From: Teredinibacter haidensis
GTDB lineage: Bacteria; Pseudomonadota; Gammaproteobacteria; Pseudomonadales; Cellvibrionaceae
DNA length: 64,000 nt
Assembly: GCF_014211975.1 (NCBI RefSeq)
Contig: NZ_CP060084.1
Span: 4,165,001 to 4,229,000 of the forward strand
Direction: 5' to 3'
The notes beneath the pieces are model-generated. The model was given only the letters and a program-made list of their open reading frames with translations, was not told the origin of the DNA and searched no databases. This document shows, piece after piece, positions 27,414 through 35,969 of this stretch. A program made the position numbers and the translations under genes. The first letter of the stretch is position 1; every line of letters begins with the position of its first letter.

Positions 27414-28564
27414 TAGTGGTTCACCTCGATCCCGTTCATATAGCGGCTAAACAAGTCCCAGTACCTGGGCTGGTTCGGAATTAGGAATGCATCGTGACCG
27501 AGCGAGGATTCAATTTCGCCATATACCACATCGCGGTCTGCGCGAATGAGGGCGTTAACCATTTCTTTAGAGCGTTCCGGGGAGAAACGCCAGTCAGAGG
27601 TAAAGGAAACAATAAAGAATTTGCACAGCGCATTTTTAAAGGCTTTTACCGGGTCGTTGTCGTACTCGCGTGCCAGATCGAAATAATCCAGTGCACGGGT
27701 CATTAGCACGTAGGTGTTGGCGTCGAAAGTTTTGGAAAAGGTTTTAGCCTGGTAGCGCAAGTAACTTTCGATTTGAAACTCCACCGGATCTTCCACTCCT
27801 TGTTCGAAGGTGCCGGAACGTAGATCGCGACCGAATTTTTTCCCCATACCATCGTCAGACAGATACGTCAGATGGGCGATGACTCGTGCCGTAGACAGCC
27901 CGCGCGTTGGTATGGTGTCCTGCGTTATGTAGTCGCCGCCGTGAAACTCCGGGTCGCTAAGGATGGCTTCACGCGCTGCGTGATTAAAGGCAATATTTTG
28001 CGCGGTGAGCTTCATGGCCGCCGCGATCACAACGCAGTGACCAATTCTGTCTGGGTATTCCAGTGCCCAGCGCATCGCTTGCATACCGCCCATGCTACCA
28101 CCTACAACGGCGGCCCACTTTTGAATCCCCATCTTGTCGGCAAGACGCGCTTGAGAGTGCACCCAGTCACGGATGCGCAGGTTGGGAAAGTCGGCGCCCC
28201 AGGGCTTACCTGTAGCTGGATTTATGGATGTTGGCCCGGTTGAGCCGTTACAACCGCCAATATTATTAAGGGAGACAATAAAAAACTTGTTGGTATCCAT
28301 CGGCTTGTTGGGGCCGATATAGGCGTCCCACCAGCCGGGTTTACGATCTTCCATACTGTGATAGCCGGCGGCGTGATGATGGCCAGAAAGAGCGTGACAG
28401 ATGAGTACGGCATTGGATTTGTTCGCGTTGAGCTGGCCATAGGTTTCAACGACCAACTCGTAATTGTCGAGCGTGCGGCCACAGGCCAGTTCCAGCGGTT
28501 GCTCGAAGCTGAAGGTTTGCGGTGCAACAATACCGACTGAATTTTCCGGAAGTGTTTCGGGCAT
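27413..28564 (-). CDS. metX: Homoserine O-acyltransferase MetX
   Basis: A 383-residue alpha/beta-hydrolase-fold acyltransferase of methionine synthesis. The nucleophile elbow GGSMGGMQAM, the ALSGHHHAAGY region and the late GHDAFLIPNQPRYW with the catalytic His are all present. The family includes both acetyl- and succinyltransferases; the MetXW pairing in gammaproteobacteria often indicates succinyl-CoA use, so the acyl donor cannot be settled by eye. It is the first gene of the operon that runs on to rdgB. Two perfect palindromes lie upstream. Confidence 0.93.
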   Translation of the reverse strand: MPETLPENSVGIVAPQTFSFEQPLELACGRTLDNYELVVETYGQLNANKSNAVLICHALSGHHHAAGYHSMEDRKPGWWDAYIGPNKPMDTNKFFIVSLNNIGGCNGSTGPTSINPATGKPWGADFPNLRIRDWVHSQARLADKMGIQKWAAVVGGSMGGMQAMRWALEYPDRIGHCVVIAAAMKLTAQNIAFNHAAREAILSDPEFHGGDYITQDTIPTRGLSTARVIAHLTYLSDDGMGKKFGRDLRSGTFEQGVEDPVEFQIESYLRYQAKTFSKTFDANTYVLMTRALDYFDLAREYDNDPVKAFKNALCKFFIVSFTSDWRFSPERSKEMVNALIRADRDVVYGEIESSLGHDAFLIPNQPRYWDLFSRYMNGIEVNH

Positions 28565-28596
28565 GGGTGTAGCTTAGGTTTGGTTTTGTAGTGGAT

Positions 28597-28633
28597 AAAA
28601 AACCCGGGGAAAGTGTTGCTATCTCCGGGGGTG
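28597..28633 (-). terminator. Probable rho-independent terminator after yggT
   Basis: Read leftwards, an imperfect G+C-rich hairpin (ACCC…GG pairing with CC…GGGT around a TAGCAACAC loop) is followed by TTTTTT. It lies downstream of the yggT stop and just before metX, separating the two transcripts. Two mismatched C residues bulge the stem. Confidence 0.5.
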
Positions 28634-28647
28634 TAAGCTTACTCTAT

Positions 28648-28661
28648 CTAACAATTGTTAG
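28648..28661. promoter_or_regulatory. Perfect 14-bp palindrome upstream of metX
   Basis: CTAACAATTGTTAG is a perfect palindrome about 85 bases upstream of the metX start. It is neither a MetJ box nor an obvious MetR site. It could be an operator of the metXW operon. Confidence 0.35.
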
Positions 28662-28671
28662 TCATGATCCT

Positions 28672-28685
28672 GCCCAAATTTGGGC
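28672..28685. promoter_or_regulatory. Second perfect 14-bp palindrome upstream of metX
   Basis: GCCCAAATTTGGGC is a perfect palindrome centred 24 bases from the one at 28648-28661. It has no adjacent T run, so a terminator role for yggT is less likely than protein binding. Confidence 0.35.
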
Positions 28686-28710
28686 TCGAGGTAATAAGTC
28701 TAGCAGGCTG

Positions 28711-29298
28711 TTAGTAACCCACGACTAAAATGGGAATCAGGCCGACATTCGAAGCAAAAATATCGAGAACTTGTTGCAGTACATTGACGCCGAGGAAGAC
28801 AAACAGCACTGAAAAATCCAAACCGCCCATGGGTGGAATAATTTTTTGCACAGGGCGCAGTATCGGTTCCATTATTTGTCGTACCAGCATTAACGCCGGG
28901 TGGCTGCTGTAGGGCGCTACAAAACTGGTGATGACTAGCACTATCAGACCCACCCAGGCGATATAGCTGGTCATTTTCAGTAAGCCCAATGTTCCCCAAA
29001 TCAGCATGGAAATTGGGTTTGTAAATGATTGAATCACTACCAGCGAAAGCACCTCGCCCATCACCAGTTGAAACAGTAATGCCAGTACCACTGAGGCGAG
29101 ATCAATTCCCCACATGCCGGGCACTATTTTGCGCAGTGGCAGCAGTAGTGGGTTGGTGACTTTAACCACGGCCTGTGAGAAAGGGTTGTAAAAATCAGCT
29201 CTCGTTAGCTGTAAAATAAAGCGCATTACCACAAACAACAGATAGACGGTTGCCAGGGTATCGATAATAAGAACAAGTATTTCGGCCCAAGGGTTCAT
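28711..29298 (-). CDS. yggT: YggT family membrane protein
   Basis: A 195-residue inner-membrane protein made of two YGGT repeats, each with a pair of hydrophobic helices: ILQLTRADFYNPFSQAVVKVTNPLLLPLR near residue 30 (read in part) and APYSSHPALMLVRQIMEPILRPVQKIIPP near residue 130. Function is not established, though the family has been linked to cell division and osmotic tolerance. It lies 8 bases after proC, the usual proC-yggT order. Confidence 0.9.
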   Translation of the reverse strand: MNPWAEILVLIIDTLATVYLLFVVMRFILQLTRADFYNPFSQAVVKVTNPLLLPLRKIVPGMWGIDLASVVLALLFQLVMGEVLSLVVIQSFTNPISMLIWGTLGLLKMTSYIAWVGLIVLVITSFVAPYSSHPALMLVRQIMEPILRPVQKIIPPMGGLDFSVLFVFLGVNVLQQVLDIFASNVGLIPILVVGY

Positions 29299-29306
29299 AA
29301 CGATAT

Positions 29307-30128
29307 CTATCCCAATTCTTTTGCCAGTTCGCGGGAGCGATCGGCACAGGCCAGCATCGCGTTTTCAACCACCGTACGGAAGTTATCGTGCTCAAAAGAG
29401 GCGATCGCCTCGGCCGTTGTACCGTTGGGCGACGTGACCCTACGGCGCAGCTCGGCCACATCCACTTCACTGCTTAGGGCTAGTTTGGCCGCGCCAAAGG
29501 CGGTTTGACTGGCTAGCGTGGTGGCGGTCTCGCGGCTTAGGCCCTGCTTAACGCCCGCGTCGATCATGGCTTCGATCATTAGGAAGAAATAGGCGGGCCC
29601 GCTGCCGGAGACGGCGGTAACCGCATCTAAGTCATCTTCTTTCTCTACCCAGTTAACGGTGCCCACAGCGCTCAGAATGGTTTCTGCCTGTTTGCGTTGC
29701 TCGTCGCTGGTTTTCTTGTTGGCGAACAGTGCGCTAGCGCCCGCTTGAACTAATGCTGGAGTGTTGGGCATGCAACGTACAATGGGTTGCTTTTTGTTTA
29801 GCCATTGTTTCAGACTGTTGCAGTTGATGCCTGCGGCGATGGAGATTGTGAGTGTGTTGGCAGATAAGTAATCCACCAGTGACTCGCATACCAGTTGCAT
29901 GATTTGGGGCTTAACCGAAAGTACGACTATATTGGCCTCTTTTACTGCGGTAGCGTTGTCGCTACTGGTTTGAATGCCGGACTGCGCTGCCAGTTTGTGC
30001 AGCGCATCTGTGTTGGGATCGCTGGCGATAATGCTGCCGGGCGGATGTCCGGTGGCGACCAGTCCGCCGATAATACTGCTGGCCATATTGCCTGCGCCGA
30101 TAAACGCAATAGTAGGTGCTGCTGACAT
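29307..30128 (-). CDS. proC: Pyrroline-5-carboxylate reductase
   Basis: A 273-residue enzyme for the last step of proline synthesis. It has the N-terminal Rossmann motif FIGAGNMASSIIGGL, VLSVKPQ, RCMPNTPALVQAG, and the C-terminal signature VSGSGPAYFFLMIEAM with SPNGTTAEAI. The downstream neighbour is yggT. Upstream, where yggS normally follows directly, a SYLF lipoprotein gene is inserted. Confidence 0.96.
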   Translation of the reverse strand: MSAAPTIAFIGAGNMASSIIGGLVATGHPPGSIIASDPNTDALHKLAAQSGIQTSSDNATAVKEANIVVLSVKPQIMQLVCESLVDYLSANTLTISIAAGINCNSLKQWLNKKQPIVRCMPNTPALVQAGASALFANKKTSDEQRKQAETILSAVGTVNWVEKEDDLDAVTAVSGSGPAYFFLMIEAMIDAGVKQGLSRETATTLASQTAFGAAKLALSSEVDVAELRRRVTSPNGTTAEAIASFEHDNFRTVVENAMLACADRSRELAKELG

Positions 30129-30156
30129 AATACTTGTATCTGCCTTGCTGAAATGA

Positions 30157-30726
30157 TTAGTTGAGTTCGCTGGACTTCCAGAATTTGGTACCTTTCACCG
30201 TGGCTTGAAGAGCCAGCCCGGTTTCCGTTATTTGGTATACGGTGATACCGTTCACGACGGCTTCTCCACCCACGGCGGCGCCTTTGTCGGAAGCCTTGGC
30301 GGCGGCGTCGGCTTGACCACCGAAGACCCAGCCCTGGTTAATAAACTGATCCATAACATCTATGCTGTCAAATACCATGACAATACGGAAATCCTTCGCG
30401 CCTAAACCAATTCCCAGGCCGACTTCGCCCATATTCATATAGGTGTGATGACCTGTATTGCGGTTTTTGACGACACCGTAGCCGCCGCCGAAGCTGGCAA
30501 GTATCAGGTTAACATTGGCATTACTGAATACGGCATAGCCTGTCGCACTATTCAACTGGGCGCGGGTATGTGGCTTGAGTTTAAATAGCTGGGTCAGAGT
30601 GTCGTCCTTCATTTTTAGGATGGCCTGCTGCTTCTCGGCCTTGGTATTACCCTGATTGGTTGCGCAACCAGTGAAGGCGATGGCCAAAAACAGGGCTAAG
30701 CTGAGCTTGAACAGGTAGGTTTTCAT
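30157..30726 (-). CDS. SYLF/YSC84-domain lipoprotein
   Basis: A 189-residue protein with a lipoprotein signal peptide and lipobox FTGC (Cys20), followed by a SYLF domain: GYAVFSNANVNLILASFGGGYGVVKN, GEVGLGIGLGAKDFRIVMVFD, and GGQADAAAK. SYLF domains bind lipids in eukaryotic proteins; bacterial ones are poorly characterised envelope proteins. The reading frame extends upstream to 30792, but the ATG at 30726 has an AAGGA site and begins the signal peptide. It lies between yggS and proC, interrupting a gene order that is contiguous in Pseudomonas. Confidence 0.85.
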   Translation of the reverse strand: MKTYLFKLSLALFLAIAFTGCATNQGNTKAEKQQAILKMKDDTLTQLFKLKPHTRAQLNSATGYAVFSNANVNLILASFGGGYGVVKNRNTGHHTYMNMGEVGLGIGLGAKDFRIVMVFDSIDVMDQFINQGWVFGGQADAAAKASDKGAAVGGEAVVNGITVYQITETGLALQATVKGTKFWKSSELN

Positions 30727-30748
30727 GGTGGTAGTCCTTTTTAATAAG

Positions 30749-31441
30749 TTAGCTATTTCTCGGCCCAAACAGCGCTGTGCCCACACGTACAACGGTAGCC
30801 CCTTCGCCGATGGCGGCCTCCATATCGGTCGACATACCCATCGATAGAGTATCCATAGTGGAGAGGGTACTGTGCTTTTTCAAGGTTTGGTATAGGCTTC
30901 TCATACGTTGGAAAGCATCTGCGGACTGTTGCGGGTGGGAGGCAATTTGCGGAATTGCCATCAATCCTCGCAATTGAAGGTTGGGCATTGACGCGATTTG
31001 CAGGGCGGTTTCTTCCGCCTGCTCGGCGCTCGAGCCGGATTTACTCGGTTCGTTATCGATATTAATTTGCAGGCAGATATTGAGCGGGGCGGAGATAGGG
31101 TTGCGTTGATCGCTCAGGCGCTGAGCAATTTTTATGCGATCCACCGAGTGTACCCAGTGAAAATGGTCGGCAATTACTTTAGTTTTATTGCTTTGAATGG
31201 GGCCGATAAAATGCCACACAGCGTTGGGCAGGCGCAGGCGTTCAATTTTTGCCACCGCTTCCTGCACATAATTTTCGCCAAAATGGCGCAGCCCGGCCCG
31301 GTAGGCTTCGAGTAGCAGATCATCGGGTTGGCGCTTGCTAACGGCAAGTAATGTGATTTCCTGCGTATTTCTATTGGCGGCCGATGCCGCTTTTTCGATT
31401 CGTGTGTTAACTTCGGTTATCTTGTCCGAGATGTTATGCAT
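30749..31441 (-). CDS. yggS: YggS/PLPBP pyridoxal-phosphate homeostasis protein
   Basis: A 230-residue PLP-binding protein with an alanine-racemase-type TIM barrel but no second domain. Motifs are ITLLAVSKRQP (Lys binds PLP), HFGENYVQEAV, WHFIGPIQSNK and the phosphate-binding LSMGMSTDMEAAIGEGATVVRVGTALFG (read in part). It maintains PLP and amino-acid balance. A GTG at 31468 would add nine residues, but the ATG at 31441 matches the usual N-terminus. It is divergent from pilT. Confidence 0.94.
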   Translation of the reverse strand: MHNISDKITEVNTRIEKAASAANRNTQEITLLAVSKRQPDDLLLEAYRAGLRHFGENYVQEAVAKIERLRLPNAVWHFIGPIQSNKTKVIADHFHWVHSVDRIKIAQRLSDQRNPISAPLNICLQINIDNEPSKSGSSAEQAEETALQIASMPNLQLRGLMAIPQIASHPQQSADAFQRMRSLYQTLKKHSTLSTMDTLSMGMSTDMEAAIGEGATVVRVGTALFGPRNS

Positions 31442-31563
31442 ATACTTATACTTAGTCTGAACTTGCACTGTTGCAAGTGCCTGACGCTAACGTCTTTCAA
31501 TCGCATGTCGCCGTAAAAAACATTGGTCCGGCGCCATGGCAAAACGCTAACTAAGGGTCGTTT

Positions 31564-32598
31564 ATGGATATTACTGAACTACTTGCTTTCTCCGCCAAGC
31601 AGGGTGCTTCTGATTTGCACTTGTCTGCTGGCCTACCGCCGATGATTCGTGTTGATGGCGATGTGCGTCGTATTAATTTGCCGCCGATGGAGCACAAGCA
31701 GGTTCACGGTCTGATCTACGAGATTATGAACGACAAGCAGCGTAAGGACTATGAAGAATTTCTGGAAACTGACTTTTCTTTCGAAGTTCCGGGTGTTGCC
31801 CGCTTTCGTGTGAACGCATTTAATCAGAATCGTGGTTCTGGTGCAGTATTTCGTACAATTCCATCCAAGGTGCTTACAATGGAGGAGTTGGGAATGGGGC
31901 AGGTATTCCGTGATGTCTCGTCTGTTCCGCGCGGGCTGGTCTTGGTTACTGGTCCAACGGGTTCTGGCAAGTCCACAACTCTTGCAGCGATGATCGATTT
32001 TATCAACGAGAATAAATACCACCATGTTCTCACCATCGAAGACCCCATCGAATTTGTGCATGAGAGCAAAAAATGCCTGGTAAACCAGCGTGAAGTTCAT
32101 CGCGACACCCTCGGTTTTGCCGAAGCGCTGCGCTCTGCTTTGCGTGAAGACCCGGATATTATTCTGGTGGGTGAAATGCGAGATTTGGAAACGATTCGTT
32201 TGGCGCTGACCGCAGCCGAAACAGGCCACCTAGTATTTGGCACCTTACACACCACTTCGGCGGCAAAAACCGTGGACCGCATTGTGGACGTATTTCCGGC
32301 GAACGAAAAATCCATGGTGCGTTCCATGCTATCGGAATCGCTGGAAGCGGTTGTTTCGCAAACGTTGATGAAACGCACTGGCGGTGGTCGCGTAGCCGCG
32401 CACGAAATTATGCGTGGTACACCGGCTATTCGTAACCTTATTCGCGAGGATAAAGTTGCGCAGATGTATTCTGCTATTCAAACCGGTGGAGCCATCGGTA
32501 TGCAGACCATGGATCAGTGTTTGGCCGATATGGTCGAACGCCGAATCATTGCTCGGGATGTGGCAAAAGAGAAAGCCAAGATGCCCGATAATTTTTAA
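31564..32598 (+). CDS. pilT: Twitching motility ATPase PilT
   Basis: A 344-residue hexameric ATPase that drives type IV pilus retraction. It opens MDITELLAFSAKQGASDLHLS and has Walker A GPTGSGKSTTLAAM, the Asp box TIEDPIEF, Walker B DIILVGEMRD, the His box GHLVFGTLHTTSA and the AIRNLIRE-QMYSAIQTG retraction motif near the C-terminus. The first gene of pilTU, divergent from yggS. Confidence 0.97.
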   Translation: MDITELLAFSAKQGASDLHLSAGLPPMIRVDGDVRRINLPPMEHKQVHGLIYEIMNDKQRKDYEEFLETDFSFEVPGVARFRVNAFNQNRGSGAVFRTIPSKVLTMEELGMGQVFRDVSSVPRGLVLVTGPTGSGKSTTLAAMIDFINENKYHHVLTIEDPIEFVHESKKCLVNQREVHRDTLGFAEALRSALREDPDIILVGEMRDLETIRLALTAAETGHLVFGTLHTTSAAKTVDRIVDVFPANEKSMVRSMLSESLEAVVSQTLMKRTGGGRVAAHEIMRGTPAIRNLIREDKVAQMYSAIQTGGAIGMQTMDQCLADMVERRIIARDVAKEKAKMPDNF

Positions 32599-32759
32599 CC
32601 TGTGTGTATTAGCCGAGGGGGCAATGGTGGGTATCCTTGCCCTACCCTGTCGGTGAGTTTGCATCATCTGATGTCAATCCCGCTTTCGTAGAAAGAGTAA
32701 GAATCAGATAGTATTTGTCCGCAACTTGTTAACTAAAAAAGCTGTTTTAAGGAATCCCT

Positions 32760-33902
32760 ATGGATTTTGATCGTTTGTTGTCATTGATGGTAGAAAAAGG
32801 CGCTTCGGATTTATTTATTACCGCTGGCGTGCCACCTTCTATGAAGCTTCACGGTAAGATTGTTCCGGTGACTTCCACACCGATGTCTCCGGAAAAATCC
32901 CGCGAAACGGTGTTGAGCGTAATGAACGAAAAACAGCGCAAGGAGTTTATGGAAACCAAGGAGCTTAACTTCGCGATCAGTGCGCGAGGAGTTGGGCGCT
33001 TTCGTGCCAGTGCTTTCTATCAGCGCAATTTGGCCGGTATGGTCTTGCGACGAATTGAAACGACGATCCCAAAAATTGATGACCTCGGCTTACCCGAAGT
33101 GATTAAAGAGCTAGCTATGGTTAAACGAGGGCTGGTGTTGTTTGTGGGTGCGACCGGCACGGGTAAATCGACTTCGTTGGCGGCGATGGTGGGCCACCGC
33201 AACCGTAATTCCAGGGGGCACATTATCTCCATCGAAGACCCGATCGAATTTATTCACCAGCATGAGGGTTGTGTGATTACCCAGCGCGAAGTGGGAATTG
33301 ACACGGAATCATTTGAGGTGGCGCTGAAAAACACTTTGCGGCAGGCCCCAGACGTGATTCTGATAGGCGAGGTTCGCGCCCGGGAAACGATGGATCACGC
33401 TATTGCCTTTGCAGAAACTGGTCATCTTTGCTTGTGTACCCTTCATGCCAACAACGCCAACCAGGCGTTGGATCGCATTATTCACTTCTTCCCCGCTGAC
33501 AGGCACTCGCAATTGTGGATGGATTTGTCGCTGAATCTGCGAGCTATTGTTGCTCAACAGCTAATTCCTACGCCGGACGGTATGGGCCGTCGTGCCTGTC
33601 TGGAGGTTTTCCTGAATACCCCCCTGGCACAGGATTTAATTCGCAAAGGCAATGTGCATGAGCTGAAAGAGCTGATGAAAAAGTCCACAGAGCTGGGTAT
33701 GCAGACCTTTGATCAGGCGCTATACGATTTGTACGATTCCGGTGAGATTACCTACGAAGATGCGCTCTCCCATGCAGATTCGCCCAACGATCTACGCTTG
33801 ATGATAAAGTTAGGCTCTGAAAGCGATGCCGAATATTTATCCAACGCGGCAGATGAATTGAGTATTCAGGAGGATGAATCCAATCGTTCTAGGCGCTTCT
33901 AG
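32760..33902 (+). CDS. pilU: PilT-dependent retraction ATPase PilU
   Basis: A 380-residue PilT paralogue with Walker A GATGTGKSTSLAAM, IEDPIEFIHQHEGCV, DVILIGEVRARET and GHLCLCTLHANNA. The GEVR sequence and the longer acidic C-terminal tail (SIQEDESNRSRRF) distinguish it from PilT. It adds force to PilT-driven retraction. It lies 161 bases after pilT and has its own AAGGAAT ribosome binding site. Confidence 0.96.
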   Translation: MDFDRLLSLMVEKGASDLFITAGVPPSMKLHGKIVPVTSTPMSPEKSRETVLSVMNEKQRKEFMETKELNFAISARGVGRFRASAFYQRNLAGMVLRRIETTIPKIDDLGLPEVIKELAMVKRGLVLFVGATGTGKSTSLAAMVGHRNRNSRGHIISIEDPIEFIHQHEGCVITQREVGIDTESFEVALKNTLRQAPDVILIGEVRARETMDHAIAFAETGHLCLCTLHANNANQALDRIIHFFPADRHSQLWMDLSLNLRAIVAQQLIPTPDGMGRRACLEVFLNTPLAQDLIRKGNVHELKELMKKSTELGMQTFDQALYDLYDSGEITYEDALSHADSPNDLRLMIKLGSESDAEYLSNAADELSIQEDESNRSRRF

Positions 33903-33926
33903 CAATAGGTTAGCGCAGCAAGCACC

Positions 33927-33944
33927 CCAGCACATCTGTGCTGG
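33927..33944. other. Perfect hairpin between pilU and ruvX
   Basis: CCAGCACA and TGTGCTGG form a perfect 8-bp stem with a 2-base centre in the gap between the converging pilU and ruvX genes. No T run follows on either strand, so it may act as a 3' end-stabilising hairpin or a weak bidirectional terminator. Confidence 0.4.
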
Positions 33945-34014
33945 TATCGCGCTAGATGGGAGATGACGAGCACCGGTCGCTTTCTTGGTCTTGGGGTTAG
34001 CCTCTCGCAACAAA

Positions 34015-34440
34015 CTACGTGTTCATCCAGTTTTCCAAAATAATCCGTGCAGCGAGCGAGTCGATAGGTTTTTGCCGGTAGTTGCCTTTGTGGCCGGAGG
34101 CGTGAGCTTCCGCTTTCGCTTCGCGCGTCGTCAGACGTTCATCGGCAAATTCAACCTTATAGCCAAAACGGCCGGTTATGCGGTTGCCAAATTTGCGTGC
34201 CCGGCGGGTCATTTCCATTTCGCTGCCGTCCATATTGACGGGCAAGCCAACAACGACAAGCTGTGGATTCCACTCGTTCAGCAGGGCCTCTAACTGCTTC
34301 CAGTCGGGAATGCCCTCTTTGGCGGGAAGGGGAGAGAGCTCGCTCGCCGATTGTGTAAGGGTTTGCCCTGTAGCAACACCAATATTGCGGGTGCCGAAGT
34401 CAAAAGCGAGCAGTGTTTGAGGAGGGATTGTTTCAGGCAT
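34015..34440 (-). CDS. ruvX: Putative pre-16S rRNA nuclease RuvX (YqgF)
   Basis: A 141-residue RNase H-fold protein with AFDFGTRNIGVATGQ at the N-terminus, VVGLPVNMDGSE in the middle and FADERLTTREA, which carries the acidic active site. It matures the 5' end of 16S rRNA in E. coli. Its start overlaps the yqgE stop by 8 bases, and the yqgE-ruvX order is conserved in gammaproteobacteria. Confidence 0.95.
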   Translation of the reverse strand: MPETIPPQTLLAFDFGTRNIGVATGQTLTQSASELSPLPAKEGIPDWKQLEALLNEWNPQLVVVGLPVNMDGSEMEMTRRARKFGNRITGRFGYKVEFADERLTTREAKAEAHASGHKGNYRQKPIDSLAARIILENWMNT

Positions 34441-35017
34441 GTCCGGCCGTGGATGAAATCAGGTTGAGGTCGATACCCAGTTGTTTTGCCGTTGCTGACC
34501 AGCGTTCATCAACGGGGGTGTCGAAAATGATGCCGGTGTCAGCAGGCACGATAAGCCAGGAGTTTGCGTTAATTTCGTCTTCCAGCTGACCGGCACTCCA
34601 GCCAGCATAGCCTAGCGCAAACTGAGCGTGTTTGGGGCCTTCTTCTTTAGCGATGGCCGCGACAATATCACGAGACGCCGTCAGGCTGATTTCCGAGGTG
34701 ATGCGCAGAGTAGACTCCCAGGTACCTTCATCCCGGTGTAGGACAAAGCCTCGCTGCATATTTACCGGCCCACCGGCCAATACGGGGTAGTTGCCAAGCT
34801 GGGCGTGGTAGTCAATTTGCAGTTGGTCGAACACATCGCCCAGTCGCAGGTTCAAGGGTTGGTTAATAACAATGCCCATGGCGCCCTGCTCACTGTGGTC
34901 ACAAACATAGGTAACCGAATGGGAAAAAATAGGGTCGGTGAGGTTAGGCATGGCGATCAGAAAATGATCGCGCAGGCTATCGGGAATATCGACATTGTTC
35001 CAAGGGCTATCGCTCAT
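34433..35017 (-). CDS. yqgE: YqgE/AlgH family protein
   Basis: A 194-residue UPF0301 protein with LRDHFLIAMPNLTDPIFSHSVTYVCDH (read in part), GAMGIVINQPL, VLAGGPVNMQRGFVLH and ALGYAGWSAGQLEDEI. It is called AlgH in Pseudomonas, but the biochemical function is not established. It overlaps ruvX. Confidence 0.93.
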   Translation of the reverse strand: MSDSPWNNVDIPDSLRDHFLIAMPNLTDPIFSHSVTYVCDHSEQGAMGIVINQPLNLRLGDVFDQLQIDYHAQLGNYPVLAGGPVNMQRGFVLHRDEGTWESTLRITSEISLTASRDIVAAIAKEEGPKHAQFALGYAGWSAGQLEDEINANSWLIVPADTGIIFDTPVDERWSATAKQLGIDLNLISSTAGHA

Positions 35018-35082
35018 AATTTCAGTATGATGTTAGGGCGAAATAATTCAAGGCCCGAAATGTAAAAAACCGATTAACGGGC

Positions 35083-35961
35083 CTAATTCGACGTGCTGAG
35101 TCCCGTGATCTGAAAGCGCCAGGTGCGGATAATTTCTAGTTGATCGGCGCCTTTGCTAATTTCCGGTGGAAAGCGCTCGAAGGGGGCTGCGAGGCGAACA
35201 ATTTGCAGGGCGGCATCATCCAGCACTTTGTGGCCGGAAGACTGAGAGATATCGATATTTTCTATGCCACCATTACTGTTAATCCTTACTGCTAGACGCA
35301 ATTGGCCGAATATGTTGTTATTGAGTGCTTCTTGGGGAAAGTTCTCGTTGCCTATAAATTCTATTTTCTGTTGCCAGCTGTTCAGGTAAGCCGCGTCATG
35401 GGCTGATTTGGTTGATACCGAAATCAGTCGCCGAATACGTGGCTTATTGGCTTCTTCCCATTTTTCTCGCGCCAGCTTCGCTTGCAGGCTCGCATATTCC
35501 GGATTAAAGAGCGGTGCGTCCATATCAAGACCCTTCTTCTCTTCCTGGGTTACCGATTTTTCGGGGTCCGGGTTCTTGTTTGTGCGCCTGTCCTTGAGCT
35601 GTTTGGTTGAGAGAATCTGTGTCTTGTGGCGGCTTTCGGTGGTGGCTCTCTGCTGCGCCTCGGGTTTTATGTCGCGAATAGTGGTATCGGCGATTTTCGC
35701 CAGATCGCGGGTGGTAATCTCTTTCACCTGGTCGCCGGTGCCGCTGGCCTGCTGGTTGTGTTGCGCCAGAAAATCTGCTGTGTCCGGCGCAATATTATCC
35801 TTGTGTGTAGCTAGGGTAATATTGAGGGTGGGCGCAATCTTCTGGCCGCTATTCACCGCAAAGCTGAATCCGAAAATAATCATGGCGTGAATAGCGGCGG
35901 CCATAAACAGGGTAAAGCTCAGGCGGTCACCGCTGGTGGCCTCGGGGTAAGTGGTGGACAT
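35083..35961 (-). CDS. tonB: TonB-family energy transducer
   Basis: A 292-residue protein with one N-terminal membrane helix (residues about 14-35), a charged periplasmic spacer rich in Lys and Glu instead of the usual Pro-rich one, and a C-terminal TonB domain (FPQEALNNNIFGQLRLAVRIN, IDISQSSGHKVLDDAALQIV). It lies between yqgE and gshB next to the pil-chp genes. In Pseudomonas aeruginosa the gene at this position is tonB3, required for twitching motility, so a pilus-linked role is more likely than iron uptake. No exbB-exbD genes are nearby. Confidence 0.85.
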   Translation of the reverse strand: MSTTYPEATSGDRLSFTLFMAAAIHAMIIFGFSFAVNSGQKIAPTLNITLATHKDNIAPDTADFLAQHNQQASGTGDQVKEITTRDLAKIADTTIRDIKPEAQQRATTESRHKTQILSTKQLKDRRTNKNPDPEKSVTQEEKKGLDMDAPLFNPEYASLQAKLAREKWEEANKPRIRRLISVSTKSAHDAAYLNSWQQKIEFIGNENFPQEALNNNIFGQLRLAVRINSNGGIENIDISQSSGHKVLDDAALQIVRLAAPFERFPPEISKGADQLEIIRTWRFQITGLSTSN

Positions 35962-35969
35962 AATGCTCT

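Noticed and set aside
28565..28710. SAM riboswitch or other leader RNA before metX
   Set aside because: The palindromes do not form the conserved SAM aptamer cores, and the hairpin near 28597-28633 is better placed as the yggT terminator.
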